Of a stretch of DNA of 64,000 nucleotides, positions 26,695 through 36,899 are shown piece after piece. The position numbers were made by a program, and so were the translations under genes. The stretch's first letter is position 1; each line of letters starts with the position of its first letter. The notes beneath the pieces are model-generated. The model did not search any database, was not told the origin of the DNA, and saw nothing but the letters and a program-made list of their open reading frames with translations. This stretch comes from an uncultured Gammaproteobacteria bacterium. GTDB taxonomy: Bacteria > Pseudomonadota > Gammaproteobacteria > Arenicellales > JAANXG01. The stretch is taken from assembly GCA_947258975.1 (NCBI GenBank), contig CAMYKK010000003.1, forward strand, positions 254,633 to 318,632, given 5' to 3'.

Positions 26695-28577
26695 GTCCCC
26701 AACTCATTCATATGTGTACCCACAGCCGCCCGCACCAGATGTTCACGATTTACTTCCACCAGCGTCGTTTGGGTGTCGTTGTTGACGGTAAACGGCGACG
26801 ACCATGCGGCTGGATCCGACGCCTTACCTTCCATCAGTGCGGTCAAGTCCAAACGCCGCTTAAGATCCGGAAATGGCACCGCGGAGAGCAGCGCCCGGGT
26901 ATAGGGATGTACCGGATTGCGGAACAATATCTCTCTCGGCGCAATCTCCACCAATCGCGCTTGACACATCACCGCGATGCGGTCAGCGACATAGTCCACC
27001 ACCGCTAGATTGTGAGACACAAACAGATACGTCAACCCGAGTTCTGTTTGCAGATCTTTCAATAGATTCAGAACCTGTGCCTGTATGGAGACGTCGAGAG
27101 CGGATACTGGTTCGTCGCAAATCAACAAATCCGGTCGCAGGGCCAGTGCGCGCGCTATTCCTATACGTTGCCGTTGACCACCGGAAAAGCTATGCGGGTA
27201 GCGGTTCAGGAATCGGGGATCCAGTCCGACCAGGCGTAATAATTCCTTGACCATTTCCGCCTGATACGCGTGATCGCCAAGCCGATGAATAATCAGAGGT
27301 TCGCGGAGGATATCGAACACGGTCATGCGCGGGTTCAAGGAGCTAAAGGGATCTTGGAAGATCAGCTGCATCTTACGGCGCGCCGCGAGTCCCTGTTCGC
27401 CGTCGAGGGCCAGCAAATCAGTCAAGGTTCCGCGGTCGTTATAGCTCACGCTGCCGCTGTCGGGGCGTATTGCCCGCATAATGATCTTGCTGAGCGTGGT
27501 CTTGCCGCATCCGCTTTCGCCCACCAATCCAAGGCACTCGCCCCGATGAATATCGAAACTGACGTCGTCCACCGCGGTAATGACTTGCTCTTCTTTGTGT
27601 CCCAGCCAGTCTCCCTTGCGTACACGATAGGTCTTACGCAAATTCTGTACCGAAAGATGTGCGCCGGCGGATTCGGCTCCGGGAGGCCACGGCTGTTTGT
27701 CGCTGAGCAATGGCCCGGTTTCATGCTCAACCTCCCGCACCGGTTGCAACCGCTCGCCGGCTTTCATGTCAAAATGTGGAACCGCTCTGAGCAGAGCCTG
27801 CAGGTAGGGATGACTGGGACGATTAAAGATGTCGTCAGCAGAGCCCCGCTCCATCACTTCCCCGTGATACACGACAACGACATGTTCCGCCACGTTGGCG
27901 ACGACACCAAGATCATGCGTAATGATTAATACTGCCATCCCCAGTTCGGCTTGAAGATCCTTTATCAAGCGAAGGATTTGTGCCTGAATGGTGACGTCCA
28001 GCGCCGTGGTTGGTTCGTCGGCAATTAACAATGCCGGGTGGCAGATCAGGGCCATCGCGATCATCGCCCGTTGCCGTAAGCCGCCGGACAGTTCGAATGG
28101 GTAGGTGTGTATGGCCTGTACGGGATTAGGAAAACCTACCAGTCGCAACATCTCCAAAGTAAGGTCCCATCCTTCCTGCTTGTCCATCTTCCGGTGTAGA
28201 AACAAGGCCTCGCCGACCTGATCGCCGACCGTATGTAACGGCGAAAGAGAGACCATCGGTTCCTGAAAGATGATTGATATGCGCCCGCCGCGGATGTTAC
28301 GCATTGCGGCGCTCGCCGGTGGCAACGTGGCGATATCGACAACTTCGCCGGAGCGGGGTTCAGTGAACAAGATCTCACCCCCACTAATATACCCACTGTC
28401 CGGCAGGATACCCATAATGGATTGCGCGATCACGGATTTTCCGGAACCCGATTCCCCCACCAGGGCTACGGTGGCGCCGGGTGCGACGTCAAAGGAGACG
28501 CCACGCACCGCATGAATCACGGTGTTGTGGGCGCTAAACTCGACTTCCAGATTCCGTATTTTCAGCAGCTCCGGCAT
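26691..28577 (-). CDS. ABC importer ATPase with two fused nucleotide-binding domains
   Basis: 628 residues containing two complete ATPase domains of the oligopeptide type (DppD-DppF fusion, YejF/GsiA-like). Domain one has Walker A GESGSGKS, signature LSGGLRQR and Walker B LLIADEPT. Domain two has [16 protein letters not shown] and LLICDEPV. Each is followed by the peptide-transporter C-terminal extension ([11 protein letters not shown] type). It is the first gene of the minus-strand importer operon. A 600-base gene-free region precedes it. Confidence 0.94.
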   Translation of the reverse strand: MPELLKIRNLEVEFSAHNTVIHAVRGVSFDVAPGATVALVGESGSGKSVIAQSIMGILPDSGYISGGEILFTEPRSGEVVDIATLPPASAAMRNIRGGRISIIFQEPMVSLSPLHTVGDQVGEALFLHRKMDKQEGWDLTLEMLRLVGFPNPVQAIHTYPFELSGGLRQRAMIAMALICHPALLIADEPTTALDVTIQAQILRLIKDLQAELGMAVLIITHDLGVVANVAEHVVVVYHGEVMERGSADDIFNRPSHPYLQALLRAVPHFDMKAGERLQPVREVEHETGPLLSDKQPWPPGAESAGAHLSVQNLRKTYRVRKGDWLGHKEEQVITAVDDVSFDIHRGECLGLVGESGCGKTTLSKIIMRAIRPDSGSVSYNDRGTLTDLLALDGEQGLAARRKMQLIFQDPFSSLNPRMTVFDILREPLIIHRLGDHAYQAEMVKELLRLVGLDPRFLNRYPHSFSGGQRQRIGIARALALRPDLLICDEPVSALDVSIQAQVLNLLKDLQTELGLTYLFVSHNLAVVDYVADRIAVMCQARLVEIAPREILFRNPVHPYTRALLSAVPFPDLKRRLDLTALMEGKASDPAAWSSPFTVNNDTQTTLVEVNREHLVRAAVGTHMNELGT

Positions 28578-29182
28578 GTTACGCGCTTGCCCTCATCGCA
28601 CATGCGGTGGCGTCGAAGGCATGAGTGCCACCCGTACCACGGCTCGTTGATCGGCGCGATTCATCTTTCCACGGTCATCGTAATGTCTTGATCTGATAGC
28701 ATTGTGCCGTCCCAAGGTGCCGACCCATGCTCTGTGCATTTGTGCGACCCACAATAACTGCACGCAGGCATGGGTGCCCACCGCTGTTGACATAGTTTCA
28801 CGATGCGATTCGATGATCAAGCGAGGCCGGGTGGGTTGGTCTCCCGCGCTGCGGTTACGGTTATGCTGACCGCCACCAGCATCTGTCGGGCTGCGGATAG
28901 ATCCATAGACGCAGGACTATCCCGGTGCCGGCTCGGTTAGGACGGGCTTGCGGCGGGCGCTGTGCAAGTACGGCATTAGTGCTATGATAGGCAGGTCTAA
29001 ACCAACGCGTTCCCGTCCCGGCATTCCTCCCCATAGACCAGAGCGCCCATGGTTTGCGTAACTTGGGTTAACCGATCTTCTGTCGGGTCCGATCCCTTAG
29101 CTCACCCTACGCCTGGACTTGGCGCCGCCCAGCACAAATCTGCTGGCGGCTTATCGATAACTGAACACGCGAAGGTAATTGT
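28578..29182. other. Long intergenic region between divergent units
   Basis: About 605 bases without a convincing gene; the short open frames lack domains and ribosome-binding sites. It must hold the promoters of the ABC importer operon (minus) and the FKBP gene (plus). A bulged hairpin (gccgcccagca ... tgctggcggc, about 29123-29150) lies shortly before the FKBP start. I see no other structure. Confidence 0.45.
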
Positions 29183-29695
29183 ATGAAAACATCTTGGACT
29201 TCGGGCCTGTGGTCCATGTTGCTCGTCTCGATGTTGCTCCCATTGAATCACGCTGTGGGCGCTGAAGAAGAGACTGTGATTGAAAACGGACGATCGGTTT
29301 CTATTGAATACGTGTTGACTCTCGATGATGGTGCCGTGGCGTCAACTAATGTGGGTCAGTCGCCGCTGAATTTTACACAAGGTCAGGGGCAGATCTTGCC
29401 CGGACTGGAAGCTGCTCTAAATGGAATGAAAAGTGGAGATAATAAAGTGGTTTCCTTGTCTGCCGACGAAGGTTACGGCGTGGTAAACCCAGAAGCATTC
29501 GTAAAAGTTCCTCTCGATCTCATACCGGAAGACGCACGCGAGGCGGGCACCATGCTGGTCGGGCGGGATCCTTCCGGAAACGAAAGGTATGTCCGTGTTC
29601 ACGAAGTGCAAAAAGATCAAATAGTGATTGATCAGAACCATCCCCTGGCCGGCGAAACCCTTCATTTCAAGATTACCGTCATTTCTGTTGAATAG
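29183..29695 (+). CDS. Periplasmic SlyD-like FKBP-type peptidyl-prolyl isomerase
   Basis: 170 residues. An N-terminal signal peptide (hydrophobic LLVSMLLPLNHAVGA) is followed by an FKBP domain of the SlyD kind: SIEYVLTLDDGAVASTN, LPGLEAALNGMKSGD, and the insert-in-flap region ending in DQNHPLAGETLHF. SlyD itself is cytosolic, so a secreted form suggests proline isomerase and chaperone work on exported proteins. The His-rich metal-binding tail of E. coli SlyD is absent. It lies 11 bases before an RRM protein gene and may be cotranscribed with it. Confidence 0.9.
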   Translation: MKTSWTSGLWSMLLVSMLLPLNHAVGAEEETVIENGRSVSIEYVLTLDDGAVASTNVGQSPLNFTQGQGQILPGLEAALNGMKSGDNKVVSLSADEGYGVVNPEAFVKVPLDLIPEDAREAGTMLVGRDPSGNERYVRVHEVQKDQIVIDQNHPLAGETLHFKITVISVE

Positions 29696-29706
29696 AATTT
29701 AATGTT

Positions 29707-29988
29707 ATGCAGCAGAGAAAGCTTTATGTCGGAAATCTACCGTTTTCGATATCCGAGGCGGACATAGAGCAGACCTTTTCGGCCTGTGGTGACATTGAAC
29801 ACGTAAAGCTGATTACCGACCGCGACACCGGCCGCTCGCGTGGATTTGCGTTTGTAACCTTCGCAACACAGGAGGGTGTAGATGACGCGCTTGCTAAGCA
29901 TGGTGAGGAGGTGCAGGGGCGCAAGATAGTTGTGAGTGTTGCCAGAGAGAGGGAGGGTTTCCGCGGCAGGCGTCCCCTACGTCAGTGA
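29707..29988 (+). CDS. Small RRM-type RNA-binding protein
   Basis: 93 residues consisting of one RNA recognition motif. RNP2 is KLYVGNLPF and RNP1 is RSRGFAFVTF, both complete with their aromatic residues. A short basic tail (REREGFRGRRPLRQ) follows. Such glycine/arginine-tailed single-RRM proteins in bacteria resemble cyanobacterial Rbp cold-stress proteins and probably bind RNA. It follows the isomerase gene closely. Confidence 0.93.
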   Translation: MQQRKLYVGNLPFSISEADIEQTFSACGDIEHVKLITDRDTGRSRGFAFVTFATQEGVDDALAKHGEEVQGRKIVVSVAREREGFRGRRPLRQ

Positions 29989-30185
29989 GATGACCGGCAT
30001 CGTTACATACATCTCCCATCTCATAAATTCCCCTGCGTTTGTGAATGCTATGCCCCGGCGCATTGATGTCCATCGCCAGGGGCAGTGCGGGGAAGCGGTC
30101 TCCGCACGGTCAGTGATCCAGCGTTTGAAGTGCTTTTGACCCCCCGGATTTGAGGGCTGCCGACATCGTCGTTCACCACGATTTA

Positions 30186-31550
30186 ATGACTTTGCTCGGG
30201 CGTCTCACCGCTCTGTTGGGTGACCGTGTCTCGACCAATAGCAATGTTCGCGACCAACACGGGCATGACGAAGGTTACCGGCCCGGTCAGCCACCGGACG
30301 TAGTCGTTTTTCCCGTAACCACGGACGAGGTATCCGCAACGATGAGGGTGTGCGCCGAGCTCATGGTGCCGATGATACCCTACGGTGTGGGAACCTCGCT
30401 GGAGGGGCAGGTGATGGCGCCCCGCGGTGGCGTCTGTATAGACCTTTCCCGCATGGACGAGGTGCTACGGGTGAATCCAAAGGATCTCGATTGCACGGTC
30501 CAAACCGGAGTCACGCGTCGGCAACTCAATAACCATCTCCGCGATCAGGGGATGTTTTTTCCAGTGGATCCGGGTGCCGATGCGACATTGGGCGGCATGG
30601 CCGCTACCAGGGCCTCTGGGACCAACGCGGTCCGGTATGGCACGATGAAAGACAATGTATTGGGTTTGACGGTGGTATTGGCCGATGGGCGCGTCGTTAA
30701 AACCGGAGGTCGCGCACGTAAATCTTCGGCTGGTTATGATTTAACCAATCTGTTCGTAGGTTCCGAAGGCACGCTCGGGATCATCGCTGAACTCACGCTG
30801 CGGTTGTATGGCCGCCTAGAGGCGGTCTCCTCGGCAGTGTGTAGTTTCGGCGTTCTGTCCGCGGCAGTCGATACGGTGATCGAGACTATCCAGCTTGGTA
30901 TCCCAGTGGCGCGCTTAGAATTGTTGGATGAAGTGCAAATGGATGCAGTGAATCGCTATTCTAATTTGAGTTATCCCGTCGCGCCCACGTTGTTTCTCGA
31001 ATTTCACGGCACCCAGTCAGCGGTTGCGGAACAGGCCAAGTCGGTCGGTCGCATCGCGGCCGAGCATGGCGGCAGCAATTTTCAATGGGCCCGCGACGAA
31101 CAAGACAGAAACGCGTTATGGCGGGCGCGGCACGATGCCGCCTACGCGTGCAAGGCATTACGCCCCGGATGTGAGATGTGGCCCACCGACGTATGCGTAC
31201 CCATCTCGCGGCTTGCTGACTGCATTAACCAGACGCGTAAAGACATAGACCAGTCGGGTCTGGTGGCGCCGATTGTGGGACACGTGGGGGATGGCAACTT
31301 CCACGTCGTGATCGTGCTGGACCCCAACGATCGCGAAGAAACTCAGCGCGCAGAGGCTTTCAATGAACGTCTAATCGGGCGCGCACTGGCCATGGGCGGC
31401 ACCTGTACCGGCGAACATGGCATTGGTTTGGGGAAGCGGAAACACCTCCTTAGCGAGCACGGCGATGCTGTGGAAGTAATGGCAAGAATCAAACAGTCCC
31501 TGGACCCGCACAACTTGATGAATCCGGGCAAGATGTTTATCGACGCCTGA
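30186..31550 (+). CDS. FAD-linked oxidase (D-lactate/glycolate dehydrogenase family)
   Basis: 454 residues from the ATG at 30186; a TTG at 30150 would add 12. The FAD_binding_4 domain shows PYGVGTSLEGQ and GGMAATRASGTNAVRYGTM, then VGSEGTLGIIAELTLRL. The C-terminal FAD-oxidase domain ends with GHVGDGNFH (metal and substrate site) and CTGEHGIGLGKRKHL. It matches GlcD/D-lactate dehydrogenase-type enzymes that oxidise 2-hydroxy acids and pass electrons to the membrane. No GlcE, GlcF or LldEFG partner is nearby, so a stand-alone D-lactate dehydrogenase is most likely. Confidence 0.9.
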   Translation: MTLLGRLTALLGDRVSTNSNVRDQHGHDEGYRPGQPPDVVVFPVTTDEVSATMRVCAELMVPMIPYGVGTSLEGQVMAPRGGVCIDLSRMDEVLRVNPKDLDCTVQTGVTRRQLNNHLRDQGMFFPVDPGADATLGGMAATRASGTNAVRYGTMKDNVLGLTVVLADGRVVKTGGRARKSSAGYDLTNLFVGSEGTLGIIAELTLRLYGRLEAVSSAVCSFGVLSAAVDTVIETIQLGIPVARLELLDEVQMDAVNRYSNLSYPVAPTLFLEFHGTQSAVAEQAKSVGRIAAEHGGSNFQWARDEQDRNALWRARHDAAYACKALRPGCEMWPTDVCVPISRLADCINQTRKDIDQSGLVAPIVGHVGDGNFHVVIVLDPNDREETQRAEAFNERLIGRALAMGGTCTGEHGIGLGKRKHLLSEHGDAVEVMARIKQSLDPHNLMNPGKMFIDA

Positions 31551-31642
31551 TGGTTCTCCGAGCCTGTTGATGAAATGCGTTCACGCAGCCGGTATCCGGT
31601 GTGCGTTTCGCCTCACGCCGTCGGTAACTGGAGGGTGCCTTT

Positions 31643-33022
31643 TTATTCCTTGGAGTTACCCCACAACCACGACCAGCCACGGCTCTGTTTGTGCTCCCTG
31701 ACATCTACGGTAGTGAACTTGCGTTCCCGCTCTCCAATATAAATCTGGCGCGGCCGGCCAATCTGCGGGAGGCCTTCCGACATCATCTCTTTCCAGTGAG
31801 CAATCCATCCCACGGTTCGGGCGATGGCGAAGATTGCGGTGAACATATTGGTCGGGAACCCCATTGCCTTGAGGATGATCCCGGAATAGAAGTCCACATT
31901 CGGGTAGAGTTTGCGTTCAACGAAGTAATCGTCCTCTAGCGCGATCCGTTCGAGTTCCATGGCAAGCTCCAATCGCGGATCCTCGATGCTCATCTCATTC
32001 AGCACTTCGTGACAACTCTTGCGCATGACCTTGGCGCGCGGGTCATAGTTCTTGTATACGCGATGCCCGAAACCCATTAGGCGGTAGCTGTCGTCAGGAT
32101 CCTTGGCGCGCTTGATAAATTCAGGGACCCGGTCTTTGCTTCCGATTTCGCCCAGCATTCTTAAAACGGCTTCGTTGGCGCCGCCGTGTGCCGGCCCCCA
32201 CAAGGACGCAATTCCTGCTGCGATGCATGCAAACGGATTCGCTCCCGATGAACCCGCGAGACGTACCGTAGACGTGGAGGCGTTCTGTTCGTGATCGGCA
32301 TGTAGTATCAGTATGCGGTCCAATGCCTTGGCGAGCACGGGATTAACTTCGAAATCATTGGCCGGTACCGAAAACATCATCTTCAAAAGATTTCCGGAAT
32401 AACTCAAATCGTTACTCGGGTAGATGAACGGCGACCCCATCGAGTACTTATAGGCGTAGGAACCGATCGTGGGCATCTTGGCGATCAATCGGTGAGACGC
32501 CACCATGCGCTGTTGTGGATCCGTGATGTCCGTGCTGTCGTGATAAAAAGAAGATAGCGCACCGACGACGCCGACCATGATCGCCATCGGATGTGCGTCG
32601 CGGCGAAATCCACGATAAAAATTCATCAGCTGTTCATGCAGCATTGTGTGATGGGTGATGTGATGGTCGAAATGTTTTTTCTCTTCTGGTGACGGCAACT
32701 CACCATGCAAAAGTAAGTAACAAACGTCCAAATAATCGCTATTCTCCGCCAAATCTTCGATGGCATAACCGCGATGCCTCAAAATGCCGTTTTCACCATC
32801 GATGTACGTGATCGCGGACGAGCACGATGCCGTAGATGTAAAACCCGGGTCATACGCGAACATGCCCGTCTGCTGGTAGAGGTTGCGGATGTCGATCGCC
32901 GACGGGCCCTCTGAGCCGTCGAGGATGGGTAAGTCGTAGGACTTGCCGGACACGTTGTCGCGAAGGGTAAACGTGTTTTCCTGCGATGGATTAACCGCTG
33001 ATTTCGCTTCGCTTTTGCTCAC
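31643..33022 (-). CDS. gltA: Citrate synthase
   Basis: 459 residues, hexameric type II (NADH-sensitive kind in Gram-negative bacteria). Condenses oxaloacetate and acetyl-CoA as entry to the TCA cycle. Active-site elements: [15 protein letters not shown] (catalytic His), [15 protein letters not shown] (second His) and [15 protein letters not shown] (catalytic Asp). The start is a GTG preceded at nine bases by ggagg. The first 30 residues (up to FTLRDN) are variable, as usual. It is monocistronic, with no TCA-cycle gene beside it. Confidence 0.96.
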   Translation of the reverse strand: MSKSEAKSAVNPSQENTFTLRDNVSGKSYDLPILDGSEGPSAIDIRNLYQQTGMFAYDPGFTSTASCSSAITYIDGENGILRHRGYAIEDLAENSDYLDVCYLLLHGELPSPEEKKHFDHHITHHTMLHEQLMNFYRGFRRDAHPMAIMVGVVGALSSFYHDSTDITDPQQRMVASHRLIAKMPTIGSYAYKYSMGSPFIYPSNDLSYSGNLLKMMFSVPANDFEVNPVLAKALDRILILHADHEQNASTSTVRLAGSSGANPFACIAAGIASLWGPAHGGANEAVLRMLGEIGSKDRVPEFIKRAKDPDDSYRLMGFGHRVYKNYDPRAKVMRKSCHEVLNEMSIEDPRLELAMELERIALEDDYFVERKLYPNVDFYSGIILKAMGFPTNMFTAIFAIARTVGWIAHWKEMMSEGLPQIGRPRQIYIGERERKFTTVDVREHKQSRGWSWLWGNSKE

Positions 33023-33160
33023 TGTTTATCCTCCAATCATTATATCTATAGACATCTTATGAAACCCGCTCGTACATAAATTTCTCGCTGTCGTGCGCGC
33101 ATGGTTATTTTCCCGTACATTTTATGTGACATATAAAAAATGCAGCAAACGTGTAAAGAT

Positions 33161-34096
33161 TTATCCAGCGGCGGCGCGCGCGGTGTCGTCGCCCATGCTG
33201 AACTCGACAGTGGCCATATCTTCCGCCAGCGCCTTTTTTTGGGCGTCATCCAGGCATCGCAGGGGGGGGCGCACGGTCCGCCAAGTTGGGTCAGCGCGGA
33301 ACGCGCTGATCATCGACTTCAGCGCAGGTATCATTGGATGGCGTTGGATCGCGTTGCGGATTGCGGTGACCCGCGCTTGCAGCGCATCGGCTTGTGGGTG
33401 CTCCCATTGTTCATACACTCTGCGGATGCCGCCCGGATTCACATTTCCCGTTGCCGTGATACAGCCGGCGCCACCGTTACGCAGCGTATCGAGAAGATAC
33501 ACTTCAGAACCGGCGAATGTCGTGAGGTCCGGAAACCGCTGCAGCACGGACAGGGTATTGCTCCATTCGCCGGAGCTGTCCTTGAGTCCTGTGACCACAT
33601 CGGGATACGAAGAAAGCAGCCGCTCGATCAAATTGAGCGAAATCGGCACGTGCGATACCGGCGGAATGTGGTATAGGAACACGCGCAGCCGCGGATCGCC
33701 CACGCGTTCGATTACTTCTGCGAACGCAGCGAACAGCCCGTCATCGGTCACGCCTTTATAATAAAAAGGTGGGAGCATCAACACGCCGCCGCAGCCCATT
33801 TTGGTTGCGTGGGCGGTCAGCCGCACGGAATCCGTCAGCGCGCACATACCCGTGCCGGGCACCAGCCTGTCTGCCGGCACACCGCCATCAATCAACACAT
33901 CCAGCAAATCGATTTTTTCTTCTATCGACAGCGAATTGGCCTCACCGGTGGTGCCGAATATCGCCAGTCCATCGCTGCCCTGAGCGAGCAACCAACGGCA
34001 GTGATCAATAAATGCCGCTGCATCCGGCATCAGATCTGCGTCGAACGGAGTCAAAACCGGAACCAATACGCCGCTGAAGCGCGCGCCTGTAGTCAT
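33161..34096 (-). CDS. Dihydrodipicolinate synthase (DapA) family aldolase-like protein
   Basis: 311 residues from the ATG at 34096; the longer frame to 34279 adds a stretch without homology. TIM-barrel lyase of the DapA/NAL family: GVLVPVLTPFDAD, IFGTTGEANSLS (the carboxylate-binding GTTGE loop), FLYHIPPV (catalytic Tyr) and VTGLKDSSG (Schiff-base Lys). Lysine synthesis is possible, but the neighbours (citrate synthase, OsmC fusion) do not point to it. Family members also handle sialic acid, KDG or hydroxyproline products. Confidence 0.88.
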   Translation of the reverse strand: MTTGARFSGVLVPVLTPFDADLMPDAAAFIDHCRWLLAQGSDGLAIFGTTGEANSLSIEEKIDLLDVLIDGGVPADRLVPGTGMCALTDSVRLTAHATKMGCGGVLMLPPFYYKGVTDDGLFAAFAEVIERVGDPRLRVFLYHIPPVSHVPISLNLIERLLSSYPDVVTGLKDSSGEWSNTLSVLQRFPDLTTFAGSEVYLLDTLRNGGAGCITATGNVNPGGIRRVYEQWEHPQADALQARVTAIRNAIQRHPMIPALKSMISAFRADPTWRTVRPPLRCLDDAQKKALAEDMATVEFSMGDDTARAAAG

Positions 34097-34311
34097 TATT
34101 ATTACCGTGAATCGTCTGCGGGACGCGATAATGTAACGGTTCTTCAGACTATGCACCAGGTAAAACAACTCGGCTGCGCGAACGGCGGGAATATTTCGTA
34201 TTGCTTCAAGGACATGCCTTAGCGCGTGATAACCCTGCCAGGATAGTTGGTTCGGGTGGGCAAATCCTAAGATAAGCAATAATCGCGTATGCTTTGCGCA
34301 TCATCGACTAC

Positions 34312-35526
34312 TCATTCTTCTGCAAACGTATTCACCACCACTTCGGAGTGTAGGGTTTGGTGTACAGGGCATCGATCCGCGATCTCCAAGAGCCGCTTGC
34401 GTTGAGCGTCATCCAGTTTTCCGTCGATTCTTATACGTCGATCTATGTGATCAATTTTTCCTGTTTTCGTTTCGCAGCTGCTGCAATCGCTGGCGTGAAT
34501 CTTTCGATGTGACAGTTCGACGCGCACATGCTCAAGGGGCAGTTGTTTGTGCCTTGCATACATGCGTAGCGTCATGGAAGTGCAAGCGCCTAGCGATGCC
34601 AATAACAGATCATAGGGAGAGGGTCCGATGTCAGCCCCACCATAGGACGCGGGTTCGTCTCCGCGCAGGTAATGGGGGCCAATGGATATATCTTGCGCAA
34701 ATCCATCCTGGCCAACCTCAGAAACCAACACCGTCCTGGGTTCCTGGTCGGAGCGCGTGTCTTCGTCAATTGGGGCAAGGTAGTGCTTTACCCACGCACT
34801 CACCAACGACGCAACGAATTCGGCGTCCTGTTTGCGGGTAAGCAGGTGATTCGACCCGTCGAGAGAGATAAAGCTTTTGGGATGTGCCGCCGATTCATAT
34901 ATCGTGCGGGCATGCTCGATATTGACGGTCTTATCCTGCGGGCTGTGCAGGATCAGTAATGCGCGATTTAATTGATTGATTCTGTCGGACAATCGGTGCC
35001 CGGCAATATCGTCCAAAAATTGCTTGCGGATCAGAAACCGGCGCCCCCCCAAAGAAACCTCTTGTTCACCATGAGTGACCACATCATCGAGGCTATCAGC
35101 GAATAGATGCTGGACATGGCTGGGATCGCTCGGGGCGCCGATGGTTACCACGGCCCTGGCTTCGGGTATGTCGGCCGCCGCACTCAATACCGCGGCGCCT
35201 CCCAAACTATGCCCAATGAGAAGACTTGGAGCGCTGGCTGACTCGCGCAAGTAATCAGCCGCCCGCACCAGATCCTGAACGTTAGAGCTGAAGTTTGTGT
35301 TTGCGAAGTCACCCTCACTGCCCCCAAGGCCGGTAAAGTCGAAACGAAGTACGGCGATCCCGCGCTCCGCCAAGGCCCGGGCTATCCGCGAGGCGGCCAC
35401 CGATTCTTTGGCACAGGTAAAACAGTGCGCGAATAGCGCATGGGCGAGCGGTGTGCCGGCCGGCGAATCAAGACGAGCATCCAGCATTCCGCTGGTACCG
35501 GAAAAACTTATACCTTGTGTCGGCAT
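34312..35526 (-). CDS. Fused alpha/beta hydrolase - OsmC protein
   Basis: 404 residues with two domains. Residues about 1-260 are an alpha/beta hydrolase: HCFTCAKES, GLGGSEGDFANTNF, the nucleophile elbow LIGHSLGGAA, and SPQDKTVNIEHA and DGSNHLL supplying the acid and His. Residues about 270-404 are OsmC-like: YDLLLASLGACTSMTLRMYA with the peroxidatic cysteine and CPVHQTLHSEV with the second. OsmC proteins reduce organic hydroperoxides with thiols; the hydrolase may supply or release a substrate. This fusion recurs in bacteria but its substrate is unknown. Start supported by agaggag. Confidence 0.92.
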   Translation of the reverse strand: MPTQGISFSGTSGMLDARLDSPAGTPLAHALFAHCFTCAKESVAASRIARALAERGIAVLRFDFTGLGGSEGDFANTNFSSNVQDLVRAADYLRESASAPSLLIGHSLGGAAVLSAAADIPEARAVVTIGAPSDPSHVQHLFADSLDDVVTHGEQEVSLGGRRFLIRKQFLDDIAGHRLSDRINQLNRALLILHSPQDKTVNIEHARTIYESAAHPKSFISLDGSNHLLTRKQDAEFVASLVSAWVKHYLAPIDEDTRSDQEPRTVLVSEVGQDGFAQDISIGPHYLRGDEPASYGGADIGPSPYDLLLASLGACTSMTLRMYARHKQLPLEHVRVELSHRKIHASDCSSCETKTGKIDHIDRRIRIDGKLDDAQRKRLLEIADRCPVHQTLHSEVVVNTFAEE

Positions 35527-35794
35527 GAACGTACTCCTCTTTCATGTGTCATATGTGTTCGCAAATTACCAACTGAGTTTCGCTATGCCAATCACGGGGT
35601 GTTCTTGGCAGCCAACCGGGAAATTTCAGCAAGGCGGGCCAGGACATCACAATTGACAATGGTGCAGTCCATCGCGACAGCAAAATCAACTCATTGTGCA
35701 TTCCCATTGTGAGTTGTGGATAACTGATCAGCAACGCCATCGTAAGTCATATACCACGGGGCGATGTTATACTCTGTTGACGTCCATCATATAG

Positions 35795-36883
35795 ATGAAC
35801 CAGCGCGCCTTGGGGACAGCGATTGCTTTTCCGTTGAGCGCGCAAGCTGCAACTAGAAAGAATGCCGTGAATCGCAAACTGAGAACACAAGCCCCAGGTC
35901 GGGATCAGTCCATACCGCCTGATGGGCCCCGGACGGTACAGTCGAACGCTGCCCGGCGTCAGCTTTTTCTTCACTACACGGGCATTTCCATTGCGGTGAT
36001 GATTGCCATCAGCCTCCAAGTTGGGTGCTCCGTCAAACGCTTTACCGTGAACACTGTTGGTGATCTGCTGGCTTCTGGAGATTCCGTTTACGAACGTGAC
36101 GACGACCTTATTCTCGTGGGGGACGCATTGCCGTTCAGTCTAAAGCTCGTCGAGAGCTTGTTGTCTCAGTCCCCGCAGCACTACGGTTTGCTGCTCACTG
36201 CCAGTCGTGGCTTTGTTCTCTACTCTTATGCCTATGTTCAATTCGAGGCGGATCGGAAGGCAAACGACGATCTCGATCTCGCGTTGGAACTTCGTCGCCG
36301 GGCACGCAGATTATATCTTCGCGCTCTCGATTATGCGCTGCGTGCGTTAGAGTTGACGCATTCCGGATTCGCCACGCGCCTTGGTGAGGATCCACAACAA
36401 GCAGTGCATGAGATTTTACCTGAAGAAGCAGCCCGGGTGGTGCCGGTTCTCTATTGGTCCGCGGCGGCGTTGGGTTTGGCGGTCTCGGTATCACGCCACG
36501 ACGCCGCATTATTGGCCCGTCTACCGGAAGTCGACGCTATGCTCGCGCGTGCCCTGGAGTTAGACGAAGCGTGGAACGGAGGCACACTGCACGAATTCCG
36601 GGTGACCCTGGCGGCGGCAGGCCGTGTTCACGCTAATGTCGATGTGATCCGCAGGCACTATCAGCGGGCGCTGCAGCTCTCGCGGGGTGGGCGTGCAAGT
36701 CTATTCGTTGCCTATGCCGAGGCGGCATCGATACCAACCCAGAATCGGGAGGAATTCAGCGAGTTGTTGGACAAGGCGCTGAGTATTGACATCGATGACG
36801 ACCCGGAACATCGGCTTATTAACTCGCTTGCGCAACGCCGGGCGCGGTGGCTCAAAGGCAGAATCGATGAACTCTTTTTGTAG
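35795..36883 (+). CDS. TatT-family TRAP-associated lipoprotein
   Basis: Up to 362 residues; the start is uncertain because a hydrophobic segment ending in the lipobox LQVGC lies about 75 residues in, so a later start (for example the GTG at 35867) would give a more usual signal peptide. The mature part is helical with TPR-like repeats (LRRRARRLYLRALDYALRALE). It matches the T component of TPAT-type TRAP transporters (Treponema TatT), a trimeric periplasmic protein that partners the solute-binding protein. The gene directly precedes the binding-protein and permease genes. Confidence 0.82.
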   Translation: MNQRALGTAIAFPLSAQAATRKNAVNRKLRTQAPGRDQSIPPDGPRTVQSNAARRQLFLHYTGISIAVMIAISLQVGCSVKRFTVNTVGDLLASGDSVYERDDDLILVGDALPFSLKLVESLLSQSPQHYGLLLTASRGFVLYSYAYVQFEADRKANDDLDLALELRRRARRLYLRALDYALRALELTHSGFATRLGEDPQQAVHEILPEEAARVVPVLYWSAAALGLAVSVSRHDAALLARLPEVDAMLARALELDEAWNGGTLHEFRVTLAAAGRVHANVDVIRRHYQRALQLSRGGRASLFVAYAEAASIPTQNREEFSELLDKALSIDIDDDPEHRLINSLAQRRARWLKGRIDELFL

Positions 36884-36899
36884 TGATCACAACTTGGGC

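Noticed and set aside
28593..28820. 75-residue open frame before the ABC importer
   Set aside because: No domain or ribosome-binding site; it lies in the expected promoter region.
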